The notes: a model not told the origin generated them from the sequence alone. 64,000 bases of DNA from Stenotrophomonas sp. ZAC14D1_NAIMI4_1 (GCF_003086775.1 NZ_CP026001.1:4430125-4494124); one strand, 5' to 3'; counted from the first letter of the stretch, positions 26,407-38,261 are shown. Numbers and translations are program-made.

Positions 26407-28245
26407 ATGCCTGAATACCGCTCCCGCACCTCCACCGCCGGCCGCAACATGGCCGGCGCCCGCGCTCTGTGGCGCGCCACCGGCATGAAGGACGGCGACT
26501 TCCACAAGCCGATCATCGCCATCGCCAACTCCTTCACCCAGTTCGTGCCCGGCCACGTGCACCTGAAGGACCTCGGCCAGCTGGTCGCGCGCGAGATCGA
26601 GAAGGTCGGCGGCGTCGCCAAGGAATTCAACACGATCGCCGTGGACGACGGCATCGCCATGGGCCACGACGGCATGCTGTACTCGCTGCCCAGCCGCGAG
26701 ATCATCGCCGACTCGGTCGAGTACATGGTCAACGCGCACTGCGCCGATGCGCTGGTGTGCATTTCCAACTGCGACAAGATCACCCCCGGCATGCTGATGG
26801 CCGCGCTGCGCCTCAACATCCCGGTGGTGTTCGTCTCCGGCGGCCCGATGGAAGCCGGCAAGACCAAGCTGTCCGAGCACAAGCTGGACCTGGTCGATGC
26901 GATGGTCATCGCCGCCGACGAAAGCGCCAGCGACGAGAAGGTCGCCGAGTTCGAGCGCAGCGCCTGCCCCACCTGCGGTTCGTGCTCAGGCATGTTCACC
27001 GCCAACTCGATGAACTGCCTGACCGAAGCACTGGGCCTGTCGCTGCCCGGCAACGGCTCGACCCTGGCCACCCACGCCGACCGCGAGCAGCTGTTCCTGC
27101 GCGCCGGGCGCCTGATCGTCGAACTGTGCCACCGCTGGTACGGCGGCGAGGAAGCAAGCGCGCTGCCGCGTGGCATCGCCACCCAGGCCGCGTTCGCCAA
27201 CGCGATGACCCTGGACATCGCCATGGGCGGGTCCACCAACACCATCCTGCACCTGCTGGCCGCCGCGCAGGAAGCCGAAGTGGACTTCGACCTGACCCAC
27301 ATCGACGCGCTGTCGCGGCGCGTGCCGCAGCTGTGCAAGGTGGCCCCGAACACGCCCAAGTACCACATGGAAGACGTGCACCGCGCGGGCGGCGTGTACG
27401 GCATCCTCGGTGAACTGGCGCGTGGCGGCCTGCTGGATACCGGCGTGCCGACCGTGCACAGCCGCACCCTGGCCGACGCCATCGAGCGCTGGGACGTAGC
27501 GGTCAGCAGCGAACCGACCGTGCACGACTTCTTCCGTGCCGGTCCGGCCGGCATTCCCACCCAGGTGGCTTTCAGCCAGGCCACGCGCTGGCCCACGCTG
27601 GACGTGGACCGCGCCGAAGGCTGCATCCGCAGCGTCGAGCACGCCTATTCGGCCGAAGGCGGCCTGGCCGTGCTGCGCGGCAACCTGGCCGTTGATGGCT
27701 GCGTGGTGAAGACCGCCGGCGTGGACGAATCGATCCACGTGTTCGAAGGCAGCGCGCGCGTGTTCGAGAGCCAGGACGCGGCCGTGGCCGGCATCCTCGC
27801 CGACAAAGTGCAGCCCGGCGACGTCGTGGTCATCCGCTACGAAGGCCCGAAGGGCGGCCCGGGCATGCAGGAAATGCTCTACCCCACCAGCTATCTGAAA
27901 TCGAAGGGGCTGGGCAAGCAGTGCGCGCTGCTGACCGACGGTCGTTTCTCCGGCGGCACCTCGGGCCTGTCGATCGGCCACGTCTCGCCCGAAGCCGCCA
28001 GCGGCGGCACGATCGGCCTGGTGGAAGACGGCGACCGCATCCGCATCGACATCCCCGCCCGCCGCATCGACCTGCTGCTGGACGACGCCACCCTGGCCCA
28101 GCGCCGCGCCGACGCCGACGCACGTGGCTGGAAGCCGCGCGAAGCACGCCCGCGCAAGGTCACCAGTGCGCTGAAGGCTTACGCGCTGCTGGCGACCAGT
28201 GCCGACAAGGGCGCGGTGCGCAACACCGCCCTGCTCGGCGATTGA
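26407..28245 (+). CDS. ilvD: Dihydroxy-acid dehydratase
   Basis: A 612-residue Fe-S enzyme that converts 2,3-dihydroxy-3-methylbutanoate and its homologue to the keto acids of valine and isoleucine synthesis. The N-terminus ([20 protein letters not shown]) matches E. coli IlvD and fixes the start. Cluster cysteines lie in [11 protein letters not shown] and in [19 protein letters not shown]. It is monocistronic here; other ilv genes are not in the window. Confidence 0.96.
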   Translation: MPEYRSRTSTAGRNMAGARALWRATGMKDGDFHKPIIAIANSFTQFVPGHVHLKDLGQLVAREIEKVGGVAKEFNTIAVDDGIAMGHDGMLYSLPSREIIADSVEYMVNAHCADALVCISNCDKITPGMLMAALRLNIPVVFVSGGPMEAGKTKLSEHKLDLVDAMVIAADESASDEKVAEFERSACPTCGSCSGMFTANSMNCLTEALGLSLPGNGSTLATHADREQLFLRAGRLIVELCHRWYGGEEASALPRGIATQAAFANAMTLDIAMGGSTNTILHLLAAAQEAEVDFDLTHIDALSRRVPQLCKVAPNTPKYHMEDVHRAGGVYGILGELARGGLLDTGVPTVHSRTLADAIERWDVAVSSEPTVHDFFRAGPAGIPTQVAFSQATRWPTLDVDRAEGCIRSVEHAYSAEGGLAVLRGNLAVDGCVVKTAGVDESIHVFEGSARVFESQDAAVAGILADKVQPGDVVVIRYEGPKGGPGMQEMLYPTSYLKSKGLGKQCALLTDGRFSGGTSGLSIGHVSPEAASGGTIGLVEDGDRIRIDIPARRIDLLLDDATLAQRRADADARGWKPREARPRKVTSALKAYALLATSADKGAVRNTALLGD

Positions 28246-28253
28246 ATGGCCGT

Positions 28254-28290
28254 GGGGTCGGATCCCTTTCGCAGAATGGGCTCCGACCCC
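28254..28290. repeat. GGGGTC-family palindrome, copy 2
   Basis: GGGGTCGGATCCC and GGGCTCCGACCCC flank a short loop. It lies nine bases after the ilvD stop, between two convergent genes, and could serve as a two-way 3' hairpin. Confidence 0.72.
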
Positions 28291-28300
28291 AGCACGGCAT

Positions 28301-28591
28301 TCAGATCACGAACGGCTCGCCATCCAGGCGGCACGCCCCTGCTGAAATGTGGATCGCACCGCCGGACTGCAGCTCAAACATCACGCGGATGAGACCTTCG
28401 GCGCGATCTTCGCTCGCCGTCACGTCGTTGATCGATGCACTCGGTCCCCACGGCTCACTCCTGTCCAGCATCACCTGCTCGACCGCATCGAACTGCATGC
28501 GGCGCTCGGTTTGAGTTGAATCGCGCAGAACGAGTTCAAACGTGGCGGCGATCCAGTCACTGTGGGTCGCGATGATGGTCCAGTCGTGCAT
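28301..28591 (-). CDS. Hypothetical protein (96 aa)
   Basis: A small soluble protein, MHDWTIIATHSDWIAATFEL at the N-terminus, mixed alpha/beta, acidic, without signal peptide. The ATG at 28591 has GGGAG six bases upstream, so the longer frame is not used. I do not recognise the family. It lies convergent to ilvD and downstream of a SMAG unit; no operon partner. Confidence 0.6.
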   Translation of the reverse strand: MHDWTIIATHSDWIAATFELVLRDSTQTERRMQFDAVEQVMLDRSEPWGPSASINDVTASEDRAEGLIRVMFELQSGGAIHISAGACRLDGEPFVI

Positions 28592-28642
28592 CTGACTCCC
28601 TTCCGCGCGTGCAGTCGCGCCATGGTAGTCCGATCTTCGAGG

Positions 28643-28666
28643 CTGCCGGCCAGCGGCCGGCACTAC
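28643..28666 (-). repeat. SMAG single unit
   Basis: Identical over 24 bases to the unit at 23549-23572 (palindrome CTGCCGGCC/GGCCGGCA then CTAC). It lies between dinG and the 96-residue hypothetical gene. Confidence 0.75.
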
Positions 28667-28707
28667 CTGTGCTGGTTGGTTACGGTGCCGGGATACTCGT
28701 GCTGGGG

Positions 28708-30810
28708 TCAGCCGATCACGCGCTTGAACGGTGGCAGCGCGTCGATGATGCGCTTGCCATAGCGGCGGGTCAGCAGCCGCGAATCGAGGATGACCACGCG
28801 GCCGGTGTCGGTGGACGTGCGGATCAGGCGACCGGCGAACTGGGTGAGCGTGCGCAGCGCATGCGGGATGGCGATCAGGTTGAAGGCATTCATGCCGCGC
28901 GCCTCCACCCATTCGCTCAGCGTGGCGGTCTGCGGGTCGGTCGGTACCGCGAACGGCACCTGGGTGATGACCACCGTGGTGCAGGCTTCGCCGGGCAGGT
29001 CCAGGCCTTCGCCGAAGGAGTTCAGGCCGAACAGCACCGAGCCTTCGCCCGCGGCGACGCGGCGCAGGTGTTCGTCGATCAGCCGGGTCTTGGACATGTC
29101 GCCCTGCACCAGCACCTGCTTGCGGCGCGCGGCCGACATCAGGCCGGCCACCTTCTCCATCTTCCAGCGCGAGGTGAACAGCACCATCGAGCCCTTGGCC
29201 CAGTCCAGTTCCTGGTCGAGGTAGCGCGCCACTTCGCGCGGATGGCCTTCGCGGTCATCGGGCGTGACCGGGAACTTCGGCACGATCAGCTCGGCCTGGT
29301 TGGGCAGATCGAAGGGCGATGCCAGCGAAACCATTTCCGCTTCCGGCGGAATGCCGTTGTCGATGGCCAGCGACTGGAAGTCGCCGCCGCCGGTCAGCGT
29401 GGCCGAGGTCATCACCACCGAATCCACTTCATCCCACAGCAGCTTGCGCAGCACGTGCGCGGCCGACACCGGCGAGCCGTGCAGCACCAGGTCGCCGTCG
29501 CGGGTGGCAGTGACCCAGCGCGCGGTGGGCGGCGCGCCGTCCTTGTCCTCGCGGCGCCAGGCCTGCCACAGGTTGTACTGCTGCTCGATCATTTCCAGCG
29601 CCATGCCGAGGTTGCGCTGCAGGCGCTCGCGCGCGGCATCCTCCGGCTTGCCCTTGGCCACCTGTGCGTTGGCGGCATGGGCCCAGTTGTAGAGGCTGCG
29701 GGTGTCGTCGGCCAGCGCTTCGATCGGCTCGCGCCAGGCCTCGGGCAGGCGCCCGTTGGCGGCGCGCCACATCGGGTCTTCGTCGGCCGGCGCCGGCATC
29801 CACACCGCTTCCACGTGGTCGCGGAACGCGCGCAGCTGCTTGGCCACGTTGCTGGCCACTTCGATGGCCTCGTTCGGCAGCAGGTTGCCCAGGCGGTCCT
29901 TGTCGACCGCGCGGTAGGCGCCGGCAATCAGGATCTGCAGGCGGCCGGTGCGCTTGGCCATCTCGTCCAGGGCCAGGCTGGCCGCACCCTGGTCGATGGC
30001 CACGTTGCCGATGTGGTGGCCTTCGTCCAGCACCAGCAGCATGTCCGACGGCGCGGCGATCATCGGCTGGCCGTTGTCGCTGTCACCAATGGACAGCGCC
30101 GACAGCAGCAGCGCGTGGTTGGTCACCACGATCTGCGCGTCGCGCACGGTGTTGCGTGAGCGCAGCACCGCGCACTGCGCCGAATACGCGCAGCGGCGCC
30201 CGGCGCAGGCCGAGGCGGGCGTGGTGATGCGGCTGCGCAGGCCGGGGCTGATGGTTTCCGGCGCGTTGTCGATGTCACCGTCCCACGTGCCGCTGGTGAA
30301 GGCATCGGACAGGCGCTTGGCGATGTCCATTTCGATGGGCGCCAGCGGCCGGTCGTACAGCGGCGCTTCGTCCTCGAACATGCCGCCCTGCGCACCCTCA
30401 CCCTGCGCTTCGGCGGCGTTGCGCGTGCACAGGTAGCGGGTGCGGCCCTTGGCCAGCGCCACGGTCGCTTCCAGGCCGGTGGCCTTGAGGAAATTGGGAA
30501 TGTCGCGCTCGACCAACTGCGACTGCAGGGCCACGGTACCGGTGCTGATGACCAGCTTCTTCTTGCTGGCCAGGGCGATCGGCACGCCCGCGGTCAGGTA
30601 GCCCAGGCTCTTGCCGACGCCGGTGGGCGCTTCGACCACGCCGACGCCACCGCTGGTGGACAGCGCACGCGACACCACGCCGATCATCTGGCTCTGCGAG
30701 CGGCGGGTGGAAAAGCCGGGGGTGTTGGCCTGCAGCGTCGTGTACGCCTTGCGGATCGCGTCCTTCAAGGCGTCATCGAGCTTGCGCGGGGCGGCGACAG
30801 TTTCGGTCAC
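28708..30810 (-). CDS. dinG: ATP-dependent DNA helicase DinG
   Basis: A 700-residue XPD/DinG-type superfamily 2 helicase that unwinds 5'-3' and resolves R-loops and G-quadruplexes in relatives. It has Walker A APTGVGKS (61-68) and the DEAH-box variant DEGHH in LLVLDEGHHIGN. Fe-S cluster cysteines are C128 (RYLCTR) and the group in CAGRRCAYSAQC. The C-terminal helicase motif is FAGRLIRTSTDTGRVVILD. Translation starts at GTG 30810; no better ATG exists near it. Confidence 0.92.
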   Translation of the reverse strand: MTETVAAPRKLDDALKDAIRKAYTTLQANTPGFSTRRSQSQMIGVVSRALSTSGGVGVVEAPTGVGKSLGYLTAGVPIALASKKKLVISTGTVALQSQLVERDIPNFLKATGLEATVALAKGRTRYLCTRNAAEAQGEGAQGGMFEDEAPLYDRPLAPIEMDIAKRLSDAFTSGTWDGDIDNAPETISPGLRSRITTPASACAGRRCAYSAQCAVLRSRNTVRDAQIVVTNHALLLSALSIGDSDNGQPMIAAPSDMLLVLDEGHHIGNVAIDQGAASLALDEMAKRTGRLQILIAGAYRAVDKDRLGNLLPNEAIEVASNVAKQLRAFRDHVEAVWMPAPADEDPMWRAANGRLPEAWREPIEALADDTRSLYNWAHAANAQVAKGKPEDAARERLQRNLGMALEMIEQQYNLWQAWRREDKDGAPPTARWVTATRDGDLVLHGSPVSAAHVLRKLLWDEVDSVVMTSATLTGGGDFQSLAIDNGIPPEAEMVSLASPFDLPNQAELIVPKFPVTPDDREGHPREVARYLDQELDWAKGSMVLFTSRWKMEKVAGLMSAARRKQVLVQGDMSKTRLIDEHLRRVAAGEGSVLFGLNSFGEGLDLPGEACTTVVITQVPFAVPTDPQTATLSEWVEARGMNAFNLIAIPHALRTLTQFAGRLIRTSTDTGRVVILDSRLLTRRYGKRIIDALPPFKRVIG

Positions 30811-30960
30811 GCCGGGAACTACCGTGGCTGGATCAGGCCGGCCATTGTCGCATGGCCGGCCACCGGGACCGAGGCGCGTGCGCTGAACAGGGTCAGCGGC
30901 GTCGGGGGGTGGCGGTCATGGGCTGGATGGCCGGATGGGGCCGGGGCAGAAGCGGCGCCC

Positions 30961-30982
30961 GCCGGGCATGGCCCGGCGCTAC
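30961..30982 (-). repeat. SMAG single unit overlapping a stop codon
   Basis: GCCGGGC-ATG-GCCCGGC then CTAC at 30979-30982. On the minus strand the GTAG supplies the TAG stop of the membrane protein gene at 30979. Confidence 0.78.
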
Positions 30983-31344
30983 CGGCCTGCCGCAGGCGGC
31001 AGCGGCGGGCGCTGGCGCAGCACGCGCACCAGGGCCCAGACGATCAGCACGATGCCGAAGGCGGTCAGCAGCGACAGCACGAACTGCACACCGCCCAGCA
31101 CTGCGCTCATCGCCGAGATGGCGGTGAAATCGCCGCTGCTGACCAGCCACAGCGGCACCACGTTGGCGACCACGCCGCCGAGGTTGGCCACCAGCAGCAG
31201 CACCAGCCCGGCCAGCGCACCGCTGCGGGCCGCATCACGCGGCGCGCCCACCACCCAGACCAGGCCGACGCACAGGGCGATCAGCACCGGCAGGCGCACG
31301 CCGATCATGCTCAGCACGCTCAGCAGCAGCGAGGAACTGTCCAT
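30979..31344 (-). CDS. Small four-helix membrane protein (hypothetical)
   Basis: A 121-residue hydrophobic protein with about four membrane helices (residues 4-30, 42-66, 78-98 and 100-112) and a short basic/Pro-rich end. No family is recognised. The ATG lies 3 bases after the aroE stop, so it is co-transcribed with aroE. Its stop lies in a SMAG repeat, which suggests the repeat inserted at or trimmed the 3' end. Confidence 0.65.
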   Translation of the reverse strand: MDSSSLLLSVLSMIGVRLPVLIALCVGLVWVVGAPRDAARSGALAGLVLLLVANLGGVVANVVPLWLVSSGDFTAISAMSAVLGGVQFVLSLLTAFGIVLIVWALVRVLRQRPPLPPAAGR

Positions 31345-31347
31345 CGA

Positions 31348-32193
31348 TCAGTCCTGGCCGGCAAACGCGCCGGCACCGGCACGCAGCTGCTGGTAGACCT
31401 CGTCGGTCTGCGGGCGCACGCCGTGCCACTGCAGGAAGCTCTCGGCGGCCTGCTCGACCAGCATGCCCAGGCCATCGACGGTATTGCGGCAGTTGGCCGC
31501 GCGCGCCCAGGCCAGGAAGGCGATGGCCGCCTCGCCGTAGTTCAGGTCCACCGCCGTGGTCATCGAATTGACCAGCGACAGGGGCAGCTTGAATTCCACG
31601 TCACGGTCGCGGCCGGCCGAAGTGGCGTTGAGGATCAGCTCGAAATCGCCCAGATCGCGCAGGTCTTCCCAGTAGCGGCTGAGCGCGCGGCCCGGTTCGC
31701 CCATGGCATCGATCAGTTCGTCGGCGCGTTCCGGCGTGCGGTTGACCACCACCAGCTCGGTGATGCCGGCATCGAGCAGCGCCGGCGCGACGCTGCGTGC
31801 CGAACCACCGGCGCCGATCAGCAGCACGCGGCGGCCGCGCAGGTCCAGGCCGTGGCGGTCGGTCAGGTCACGCACCAGGCCGATGCCATCGGTGGTGTCG
31901 CCGTGCCAGCGGTCGCCCTTGCGCAGCAGGGTGTTGACCGAGCCGGCGCGGCGCGCGCGCGCGGTCAGCGTGGTGCACACCGAGAACGCGGCTTCCTTGT
32001 GCGGCGAGGTGACGTTGGCGCCGACACCGCCTTCGGCGGCGAACGCTTCCAGCCCGGCCAGGAATGCATCCGGGGCCAGGTCGATCGCGCGGTAGTCGAT
32101 GCTGATGCCTTCCTGGCGACCGAACGTCGCGTGGATCAGCGGCGACTTCGAGTGGGCAACGGGGTGTCCGAAGACGGCGTAACGATCGGTCAT
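31348..32193 (-). CDS. aroE: Shikimate dehydrogenase
   Basis: A 281-residue NADP enzyme reducing 3-dehydroshikimate. It has the substrate motif HSKSPLIH near residue 15, the catalytic Lys in [11 protein letters not shown], nucleotide-binding [10 protein letters not shown]-binding NRTPERA and the C-terminal [17 protein letters not shown] 32193 has GAGGA upstream. It is divergent from the TolB-like gene across 48 bases. Confidence 0.94.
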   Translation of the reverse strand: MTDRYAVFGHPVAHSKSPLIHATFGRQEGISIDYRAIDLAPDAFLAGLEAFAAEGGVGANVTSPHKEAAFSVCTTLTARARRAGSVNTLLRKGDRWHGDTTDGIGLVRDLTDRHGLDLRGRRVLLIGAGGSARSVAPALLDAGITELVVVNRTPERADELIDAMGEPGRALSRYWEDLRDLGDFELILNATSAGRDRDVEFKLPLSLVNSMTTAVDLNYGEAAIAFLAWARAANCRNTVDGLGMLVEQAAESFLQWHGVRPQTDEVYQQLRAGAGAFAGQD

Positions 32194-32241
32194 GGAATCC
32201 TCAAGCTGGCTAGACTGGTGCACTTTCGTGCAAGGACCCGG

Positions 32242-33105
32242 ATGATGCGCATCACCCCGACCCTGCTGGTGCTTGCCGCCAGTCTACTCTCTGCCCCCGT
32301 GGCGATGGCGTTGAACGAGTACGGCATCGAGGGCATGGGCGTGGTCTCCACCCGCGCCGAGGAGGGCCGGGCGACGATCAGTGCCGACGGCCAGCGCATC
32401 GTCTTCGCCCGCCGTGGCGAGGCCGGCTGGGGGCTGTGGCAGGCACGGGTGGTGGACGGCCGCTGGCAGCAGGCCCAGGCCCTGCCGGTGGGCGTGGCCG
32501 GGCAGGCGCTGGATCCTTATTTCAGCCGTGATGGCCATTGGCTGCTGTTCGCTGCCGGCCGCGAAGGCGCGCTGGCGCTGTACCGCGCACCGGTGGCGGC
32601 CGATGGCAGCGTGGGCCGCGCACAGGCGTTGGCTGCCAGGGACGGCACCCGCGCCGAGCGCGGCGCGGCCCTGAGCGCCGATGGCCGCCGGCTGCTGTTC
32701 GCGCGCGACCAGGGCCGTGGCGCGGGCTGGGATCTGTTCGTGGCGCCGCTGGATGCGCAGGGCGTGCGCGGCGCCGCGGTGGCGCTGGCCGGCCTCAACA
32801 CGGCTGCCGACGAGACCGGCGGCGACTGGCTGGGCAACGACGGCGCGGTGGTGTTCAGCCGAGGCAATGGCGAGGCCGCGCAGGTGTTGACCAGTGCCTG
32901 CGCCTGGACCGGGGCGGCGCTGCAGCCGCTGGGGCTGTCGTTCAACCAGACCAGCGGCTGGACCAGCGCACCGGTGGTCGACAACGCCAAGCCGGGCGAG
33001 ATGATGGTGGCCAGCAGTGCCGCCAAGGCACCGCGCGCCGGTGGCGTGGATGTGTACCGGTTGGCGGTGCCGAAGGTGGTGGCCGTGGCCGGGTGCGTGC
33101 GGTAG
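32242..33105 (+). CDS. TolB-like beta-propeller exported protein
   Basis: A 287-residue protein with a cleavable signal peptide ([16 protein letters not shown]). The WD40/PD40 blades of TolB-type propellers follow: [53 protein letters not shown]. It is too short for full TolB and stands outside a tol-pal cluster, so it is a free periplasmic propeller. The stop TAG at 33103-33105 is part of a SMAG-like GTAG. Confidence 0.78.
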   Translation: MMRITPTLLVLAASLLSAPVAMALNEYGIEGMGVVSTRAEEGRATISADGQRIVFARRGEAGWGLWQARVVDGRWQQAQALPVGVAGQALDPYFSRDGHWLLFAAGREGALALYRAPVAADGSVGRAQALAARDGTRAERGAALSADGRRLLFARDQGRGAGWDLFVAPLDAQGVRGAAVALAGLNTAADETGGDWLGNDGAVVFSRGNGEAAQVLTSACAWTGAALQPLGLSFNQTSGWTSAPVVDNAKPGEMMVASSAAKAPRAGGVDVYRLAVPKVVAVAGCVR

Positions 33106-33124
33106 ATCCACGCCGTGCGTGGAT
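33102..33124 (+). repeat. SMAG-like unit overlapping a stop codon
   Basis: GTAG 33102-33105 followed by ATCCACGC-CGT-GCGTGGAT. The TAG ends the TolB-like gene. The sister unit is at 12687. Confidence 0.78.
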
Positions 33125-33136
33125 GACGCCCGCGAT

Positions 33137-33175
33137 GGGGTCAGAGCCCTTTCCTGCGGAAAGGGATCCGACCCC
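33137..33175. repeat. GGGGTC-family palindrome, copy 3
   Basis: GGGGTCAGAGCCCTTTCC and GGAAAGGGATCCGACCCC form a near-perfect hairpin between the convergent TolB-like and SHOCT genes. Confidence 0.75.
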
Positions 33176-33189
33176 GGGCCATGCAGGCG

Positions 33190-33459
33190 TCAGCGTGCCA
33201 GCACCTGCGCGCGCTGCTTCTCGTACTCCACTTCGCTCAGCTGGCCGTTGTCCTTGCGGCGGTTCAGCGCGGCCAGTTCGGCCTGCACGCTTTCCGGCAG
33301 GGCCTGCTCACGGGCGACGTGGGCGGCGGCGGAGAGCTGCTCCGGCGGGCGCCGGCTGGCGCGCCAGGCAGCAATGAACACGCCGATGATGATGGCGCCG
33401 AACACCAGCGTGCCGGTGCCCCAGATCAGCCATTGCATCCATCCCATTTCCGGTCCCAT
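33190..33459 (-). CDS. SHOCT domain small membrane protein
   Basis: An 89-residue protein with one membrane helix (LIWGTGTLVFGAIIIGVFIA) and a C-terminal SHOCT domain (ELAALNRRKDNGQLSEVEYE, then KQRAQVLAR). SHOCT is a short oligomerisation-type domain of unknown role. GGAGGAA lies 8 bases upstream of ATG 33459, which decides the start. It lies just upstream of nothing obvious on its strand; hemB is the next gene upstream. Confidence 0.78.
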   Translation of the reverse strand: MGPEMGWMQWLIWGTGTLVFGAIIIGVFIAAWRASRRPPEQLSAAAHVAREQALPESVQAELAALNRRKDNGQLSEVEYEKQRAQVLAR

Positions 33460-33492
33460 CGCGTGTTCCTCCGTCCGTCGTGAGCGCTATTG

Positions 33493-35419
<1,927 letters not shown>

Positions 35420-35571
35420 GGGGGCAGCCGCGCCAGGCGCGGTTTCACAGGCACGCGGGGGGCTCGCGCAGCCCGGCATTGTACTCCCCTGCCCGGCGCC
35501 CGGCCGGGGGCCTGCGACGCCCTGTCGCACCCGCGGCCGCGACCCGGAACATGCTGCTCAGACCATGCTGC

Positions 35572-35820
35572 TCAGATCACGCCACCGCCCATGCTCAGGC
35601 GGACGATGCCGACCAGCACCACGATGCCGTTCAGGACCAGGCCGGTCTTGGCGCGGCCGCGCTTGCTGGGGTGGGTGAAGAGGATGCCGAGCGCAGCGAC
35701 CACCGCGCCCACGGCGGCAAACGGGATCAGGAACCAGTTGCCCCAGCCCAGCAGCGGGATCAGGGCCAGGATCATCCACAACAGCGCCACGATGCCCCAC
35801 AACAGACTGATCACACCCAT
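35572..35820 (-). CDS. Small three-helix membrane protein (hypothetical)
   Basis: An 82-residue hydrophobic protein with three predicted helices (3-25, 29-48, 58-75) and a basic loop HPSKRGRAKTG. It resembles DUF4190-like small membrane proteins but the family is not certain. The stop lies inside one of two direct 14-base repeats (CATGCTGCTCAGA at 35550 and 35564). Confidence 0.6.
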   Translation of the reverse strand: MGVISLLWGIVALLWMILALIPLLGWGNWFLIPFAAVGAVVAALGILFTHPSKRGRAKTGLVLNGIVVLVGIVRLSMGGGVI

Positions 35821-36003
35821 GCCCAGCTCCCCTCAGGTTGGTTTACCCGCCAACCTTAGCCCTTCCCGCGGCTGCCGCCTACCGCCGTTGGCGACACGCT
35901 CACCCCTGCCGTGCCAGCATGCGGTCATGGCCCGGGCGCGGGTGTTGGCGCCGATTCAGAGTCCCCGGCCGATGATCCGAACTGTCCTACAGGGGTATAC
36001 GCC

Positions 36004-36624
36004 ATGAACATCCGTTGGGTCGCGTTGACCGCCATGCTGCTGGCCGCTGCCGGTTGCGCCAGCACCTCCAAGGTCATGCTGGGCCGCGCGCGTGCGCCGA
36101 TCGACCCGGCGCAGGTGCAGATCTATTCCACCCCGCCGGCCGGTTCGCTGGAGATTGCCCAGCTGGAATCGTCCTCGGCGGTGGGCTTTGGCACCCAGGG
36201 CCAGACCGATGCCGCCGTCGCCCGGCTCAAGCGCGAAGCGGCCGCACTGGGCGCCAACGGGGTGATCCTGATGGGCGTAGGCAGCAGCGGCTCGCCGGTC
36301 GGCATGTCGGTGGGTGCCGGCAGCTATGGCTCGCACGTGGGGGGTGGCCTGGGCATCGGCATTCCGACCACGCAGAAGCGCGCGGCCGGCGTGGCGATCT
36401 GGGTGCCGAACCCGGAAGCGCCGGCGCGGTTGCCGACGCAGACCATTACCCCGCAGCCGCAGCGCTACCGGTACTTCGGCACGAACTGCTGCTGCACCGC
36501 TTCTGCCAGCTGGTCCGGCGGCAGCAGGCCCTGGTCGAGCAGGAAGTTGTTGAACGCCAGGCGGTCGAACTTCGCGCCCAGCGCCAGCTCGGTCTGCATG
36601 CGCAGTTCGAGGATGCGGGTGTAG
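36004..36624 (+). CDS. Lipoprotein overlapping the convergent DUF885 gene
   Basis: Lipoprotein with signal MNIRWVALTAMLLAAAGC (lipobox AAGC, Cys18). The mature part has EIAQLESSSAVGFGTQG, AVARLKREAAALGANGVILM and a Gly/Ser-rich stretch. This layout is common in small xanthomonad lipoproteins of unknown role. After about residue 155 the sequence turns into Cys/Ser/Arg-rich antisense of the neighbouring gene, with which it overlaps tail-to-tail by 160 bases. The original stop was probably lost; the true domain ends near 36470. Confidence 0.62.
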   Translation: MNIRWVALTAMLLAAAGCASTSKVMLGRARAPIDPAQVQIYSTPPAGSLEIAQLESSSAVGFGTQGQTDAAVARLKREAAALGANGVILMGVGSSGSPVGMSVGAGSYGSHVGGGLGIGIPTTQKRAAGVAIWVPNPEAPARLPTQTITPQPQRYRYFGTNCCCTASASWSGGSRPWSSRKLLNARRSNFAPSASSVCMRSSRMRV

Positions 36625-38261
36625 CCATAGAAGTAGCTGCCCGCCTGGCCCGGCATGCGCACCATGTAGCGGTCCAGTTCCTGGGTGGCCATCGCCTTGG
36701 ACAGGCCGACCTGCTCGATCAGCACGCGCTCGCCGTTGGCACGGTCGGTCAGGCCCAGGTTGAGCATCGGGTCGAGCATGGCGCGGGCGGCGCGCAGCAG
36801 GCGGAACTGCAGCGCGATCATCTGCCCGTCCAACGGCTCGTACGGCACCATTTCCGCTTCGGCATACAGCGCCCAGCCTTCCACGTTCACCGAATTGAAC
36901 GCGAACATCGTGCGTGCCAGCGACACGCCGCGCTCGACCATCGCGGTGAACTGCAGCTCGTGGCCGGGGCGGCCCTCGTGCGCGCTCAGCGTCCACGCTG
37001 CCGAGCCGAAATTGAAATCGTCGTACTGCGCGCCCGGGCCGGCGGCCGGATTGCCCAGCGGCAGCACGAAGGTGCCCTGCTGCCCGGTGTTGTTGACCAG
37101 CGGCGCCGGCAGGAAGTGCGGGGCCGGGCTGGCCGCGCTCTCCGCCGCCGAACCCAGGCGCATCTGCATGGCGCGCTTGGGCACATCGACGATGCGGTGT
37201 TCGCGGATCAGCGGATCGATCGCATCGATCACCTTGCGGTAATGGCCTTCCAGGTGGTCATCGGCGATCTTGTCGGCCTTCAGCGCGCGGATGACCGCCA
37301 CCGGGTCGCTCGGATCGGCCACCTTCAGGCCCTTCTCCTTCGCCACCAGCGGCGCCAGCTGCTGCATCGCCGAGCGGGTTTCCATGAATTCCAGCTGGGC
37401 GCGCTGCATCAGCAGCTTCGGGTCGATGTCGATGCCGACCTGCTTGAGCTGGAACGCATACAGCGGTGCCGGCAGGCGTGCGTCGGTACGTGCCTTCGGC
37501 AGCACTTCCTTGCGGGTCCAGGCGGCGTAGTCCTTCATCTGCGTGGCCAGGGCCTTCATCGCCTCATCGGCGCCGGCCACCTGGTACTTCTTCAGCAGCG
37601 ACTCGATGCCGGTGATGTAGGTCTCGACGTTGTCGAGCGACTGCTGCACTTCGATCTGGGTCGGCTGCAGCAGCGCGCTGTCGCCCAGGCGCTCTTCGTA
37701 GCGCTGGCGGGCCAGCGTGGTGAACGCGGTGCCGCCCGGCTGCAGGCCCGCGTAGGCCTTGAGGCGGTCCAGCGCCTTGGCGCGGCGCTCGGCCGGCACC
37801 TGGTCGGACAGCAGCAGGTTGAGGCCGCTGAACACCGTCTGCGGTGCATCGCTCCACGGCAGCAGGTACTTCTCGTTGAGCTCGCTGCCTTCGATGCTCT
37901 GGTCGGCAGCGTGGATCATGATCGCCAGGTCCTGGCGGACATTGGGATCCTTCTCGGTGGCCAGCTTCGCCTTCAGCTCGTCGCGGGCCTTGGCCGTCGC
38001 GGCGCGGAAGCGCTTGCCGTTGTCGGGGCCGAGGTCGGCCACCTTGTCGTCGTAGCCGGGCACGCCGAAGAAACCCGTCTGTTCCGGCTGGAACGGCCCC
38101 TGCGCATCGAGCAGGATCTGCGCCAGTGCATTGCTGCGGGCCACCCAGGCCGAGCTGGCGGGGGTGGCCGCCTTGGCAGCCGGTGCGGCGAGGGCCGGCG
38201 GGGCGGACAGCAGCGGGGCGGCGGTCAGGGCCAGGGCAACGGCCAGCGCGATCGGCTTCAT
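36465..38261 (-). CDS. DUF885 family exported hydrolase
   Basis: A 598-residue protein with a signal peptide ending near APPALA. It has the DUF885 zinc-peptidase-like signature HEGRPGH (HExxGH), then NVEGWALYAEAEMV with the third ligand Glu and the C-terminal YFYGYTRILELR. Family members resemble M32-type metallopeptidases but substrates are unknown. CGGAG lies upstream of ATG 38261. The 3' end overlaps the convergent lipoprotein gene. Confidence 0.86.
   Translation of the reverse strand: MKPIALAVALALTAAPLLSAPPALAAPAAKAATPASSAWVARSNALAQILLDAQGPFQPEQTGFFGVPGYDDKVADLGPDNGKRFRAATAKARDELKAKLATEKDPNVRQDLAIMIHAADQSIEGSELNEKYLLPWSDAPQTVFSGLNLLLSDQVPAERRAKALDRLKAYAGLQPGGTAFTTLARQRYEERLGDSALLQPTQIEVQQSLDNVETYITGIESLLKKYQVAGADEAMKALATQMKDYAAWTRKEVLPKARTDARLPAPLYAFQLKQVGIDIDPKLLMQRAQLEFMETRSAMQQLAPLVAKEKGLKVADPSDPVAVIRALKADKIADDHLEGHYRKVIDAIDPLIREHRIVDVPKRAMQMRLGSAAESAASPAPHFLPAPLVNNTGQQGTFVLPLGNPAAGPGAQYDDFNFGSAAWTLSAHEGRPGHELQFTAMVERGVSLARTMFAFNSVNVEGWALYAEAEMVPYEPLDGQMIALQFRLLRAARAMLDPMLNLGLTDRANGERVLIEQVGLSKAMATQELDRYMVRMPGQAGSYFYGYTRILELRMQTELALGAKFDRLAFNNFLLDQGLLPPDQLAEAVQQQFVPKYR

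Noticed and set aside
35550..35577. Two 14-base direct repeats as an attachment site
   Set aside because: They are adjacent with no integrase nearby; more likely a slippage duplication at the 3' end of a small gene.
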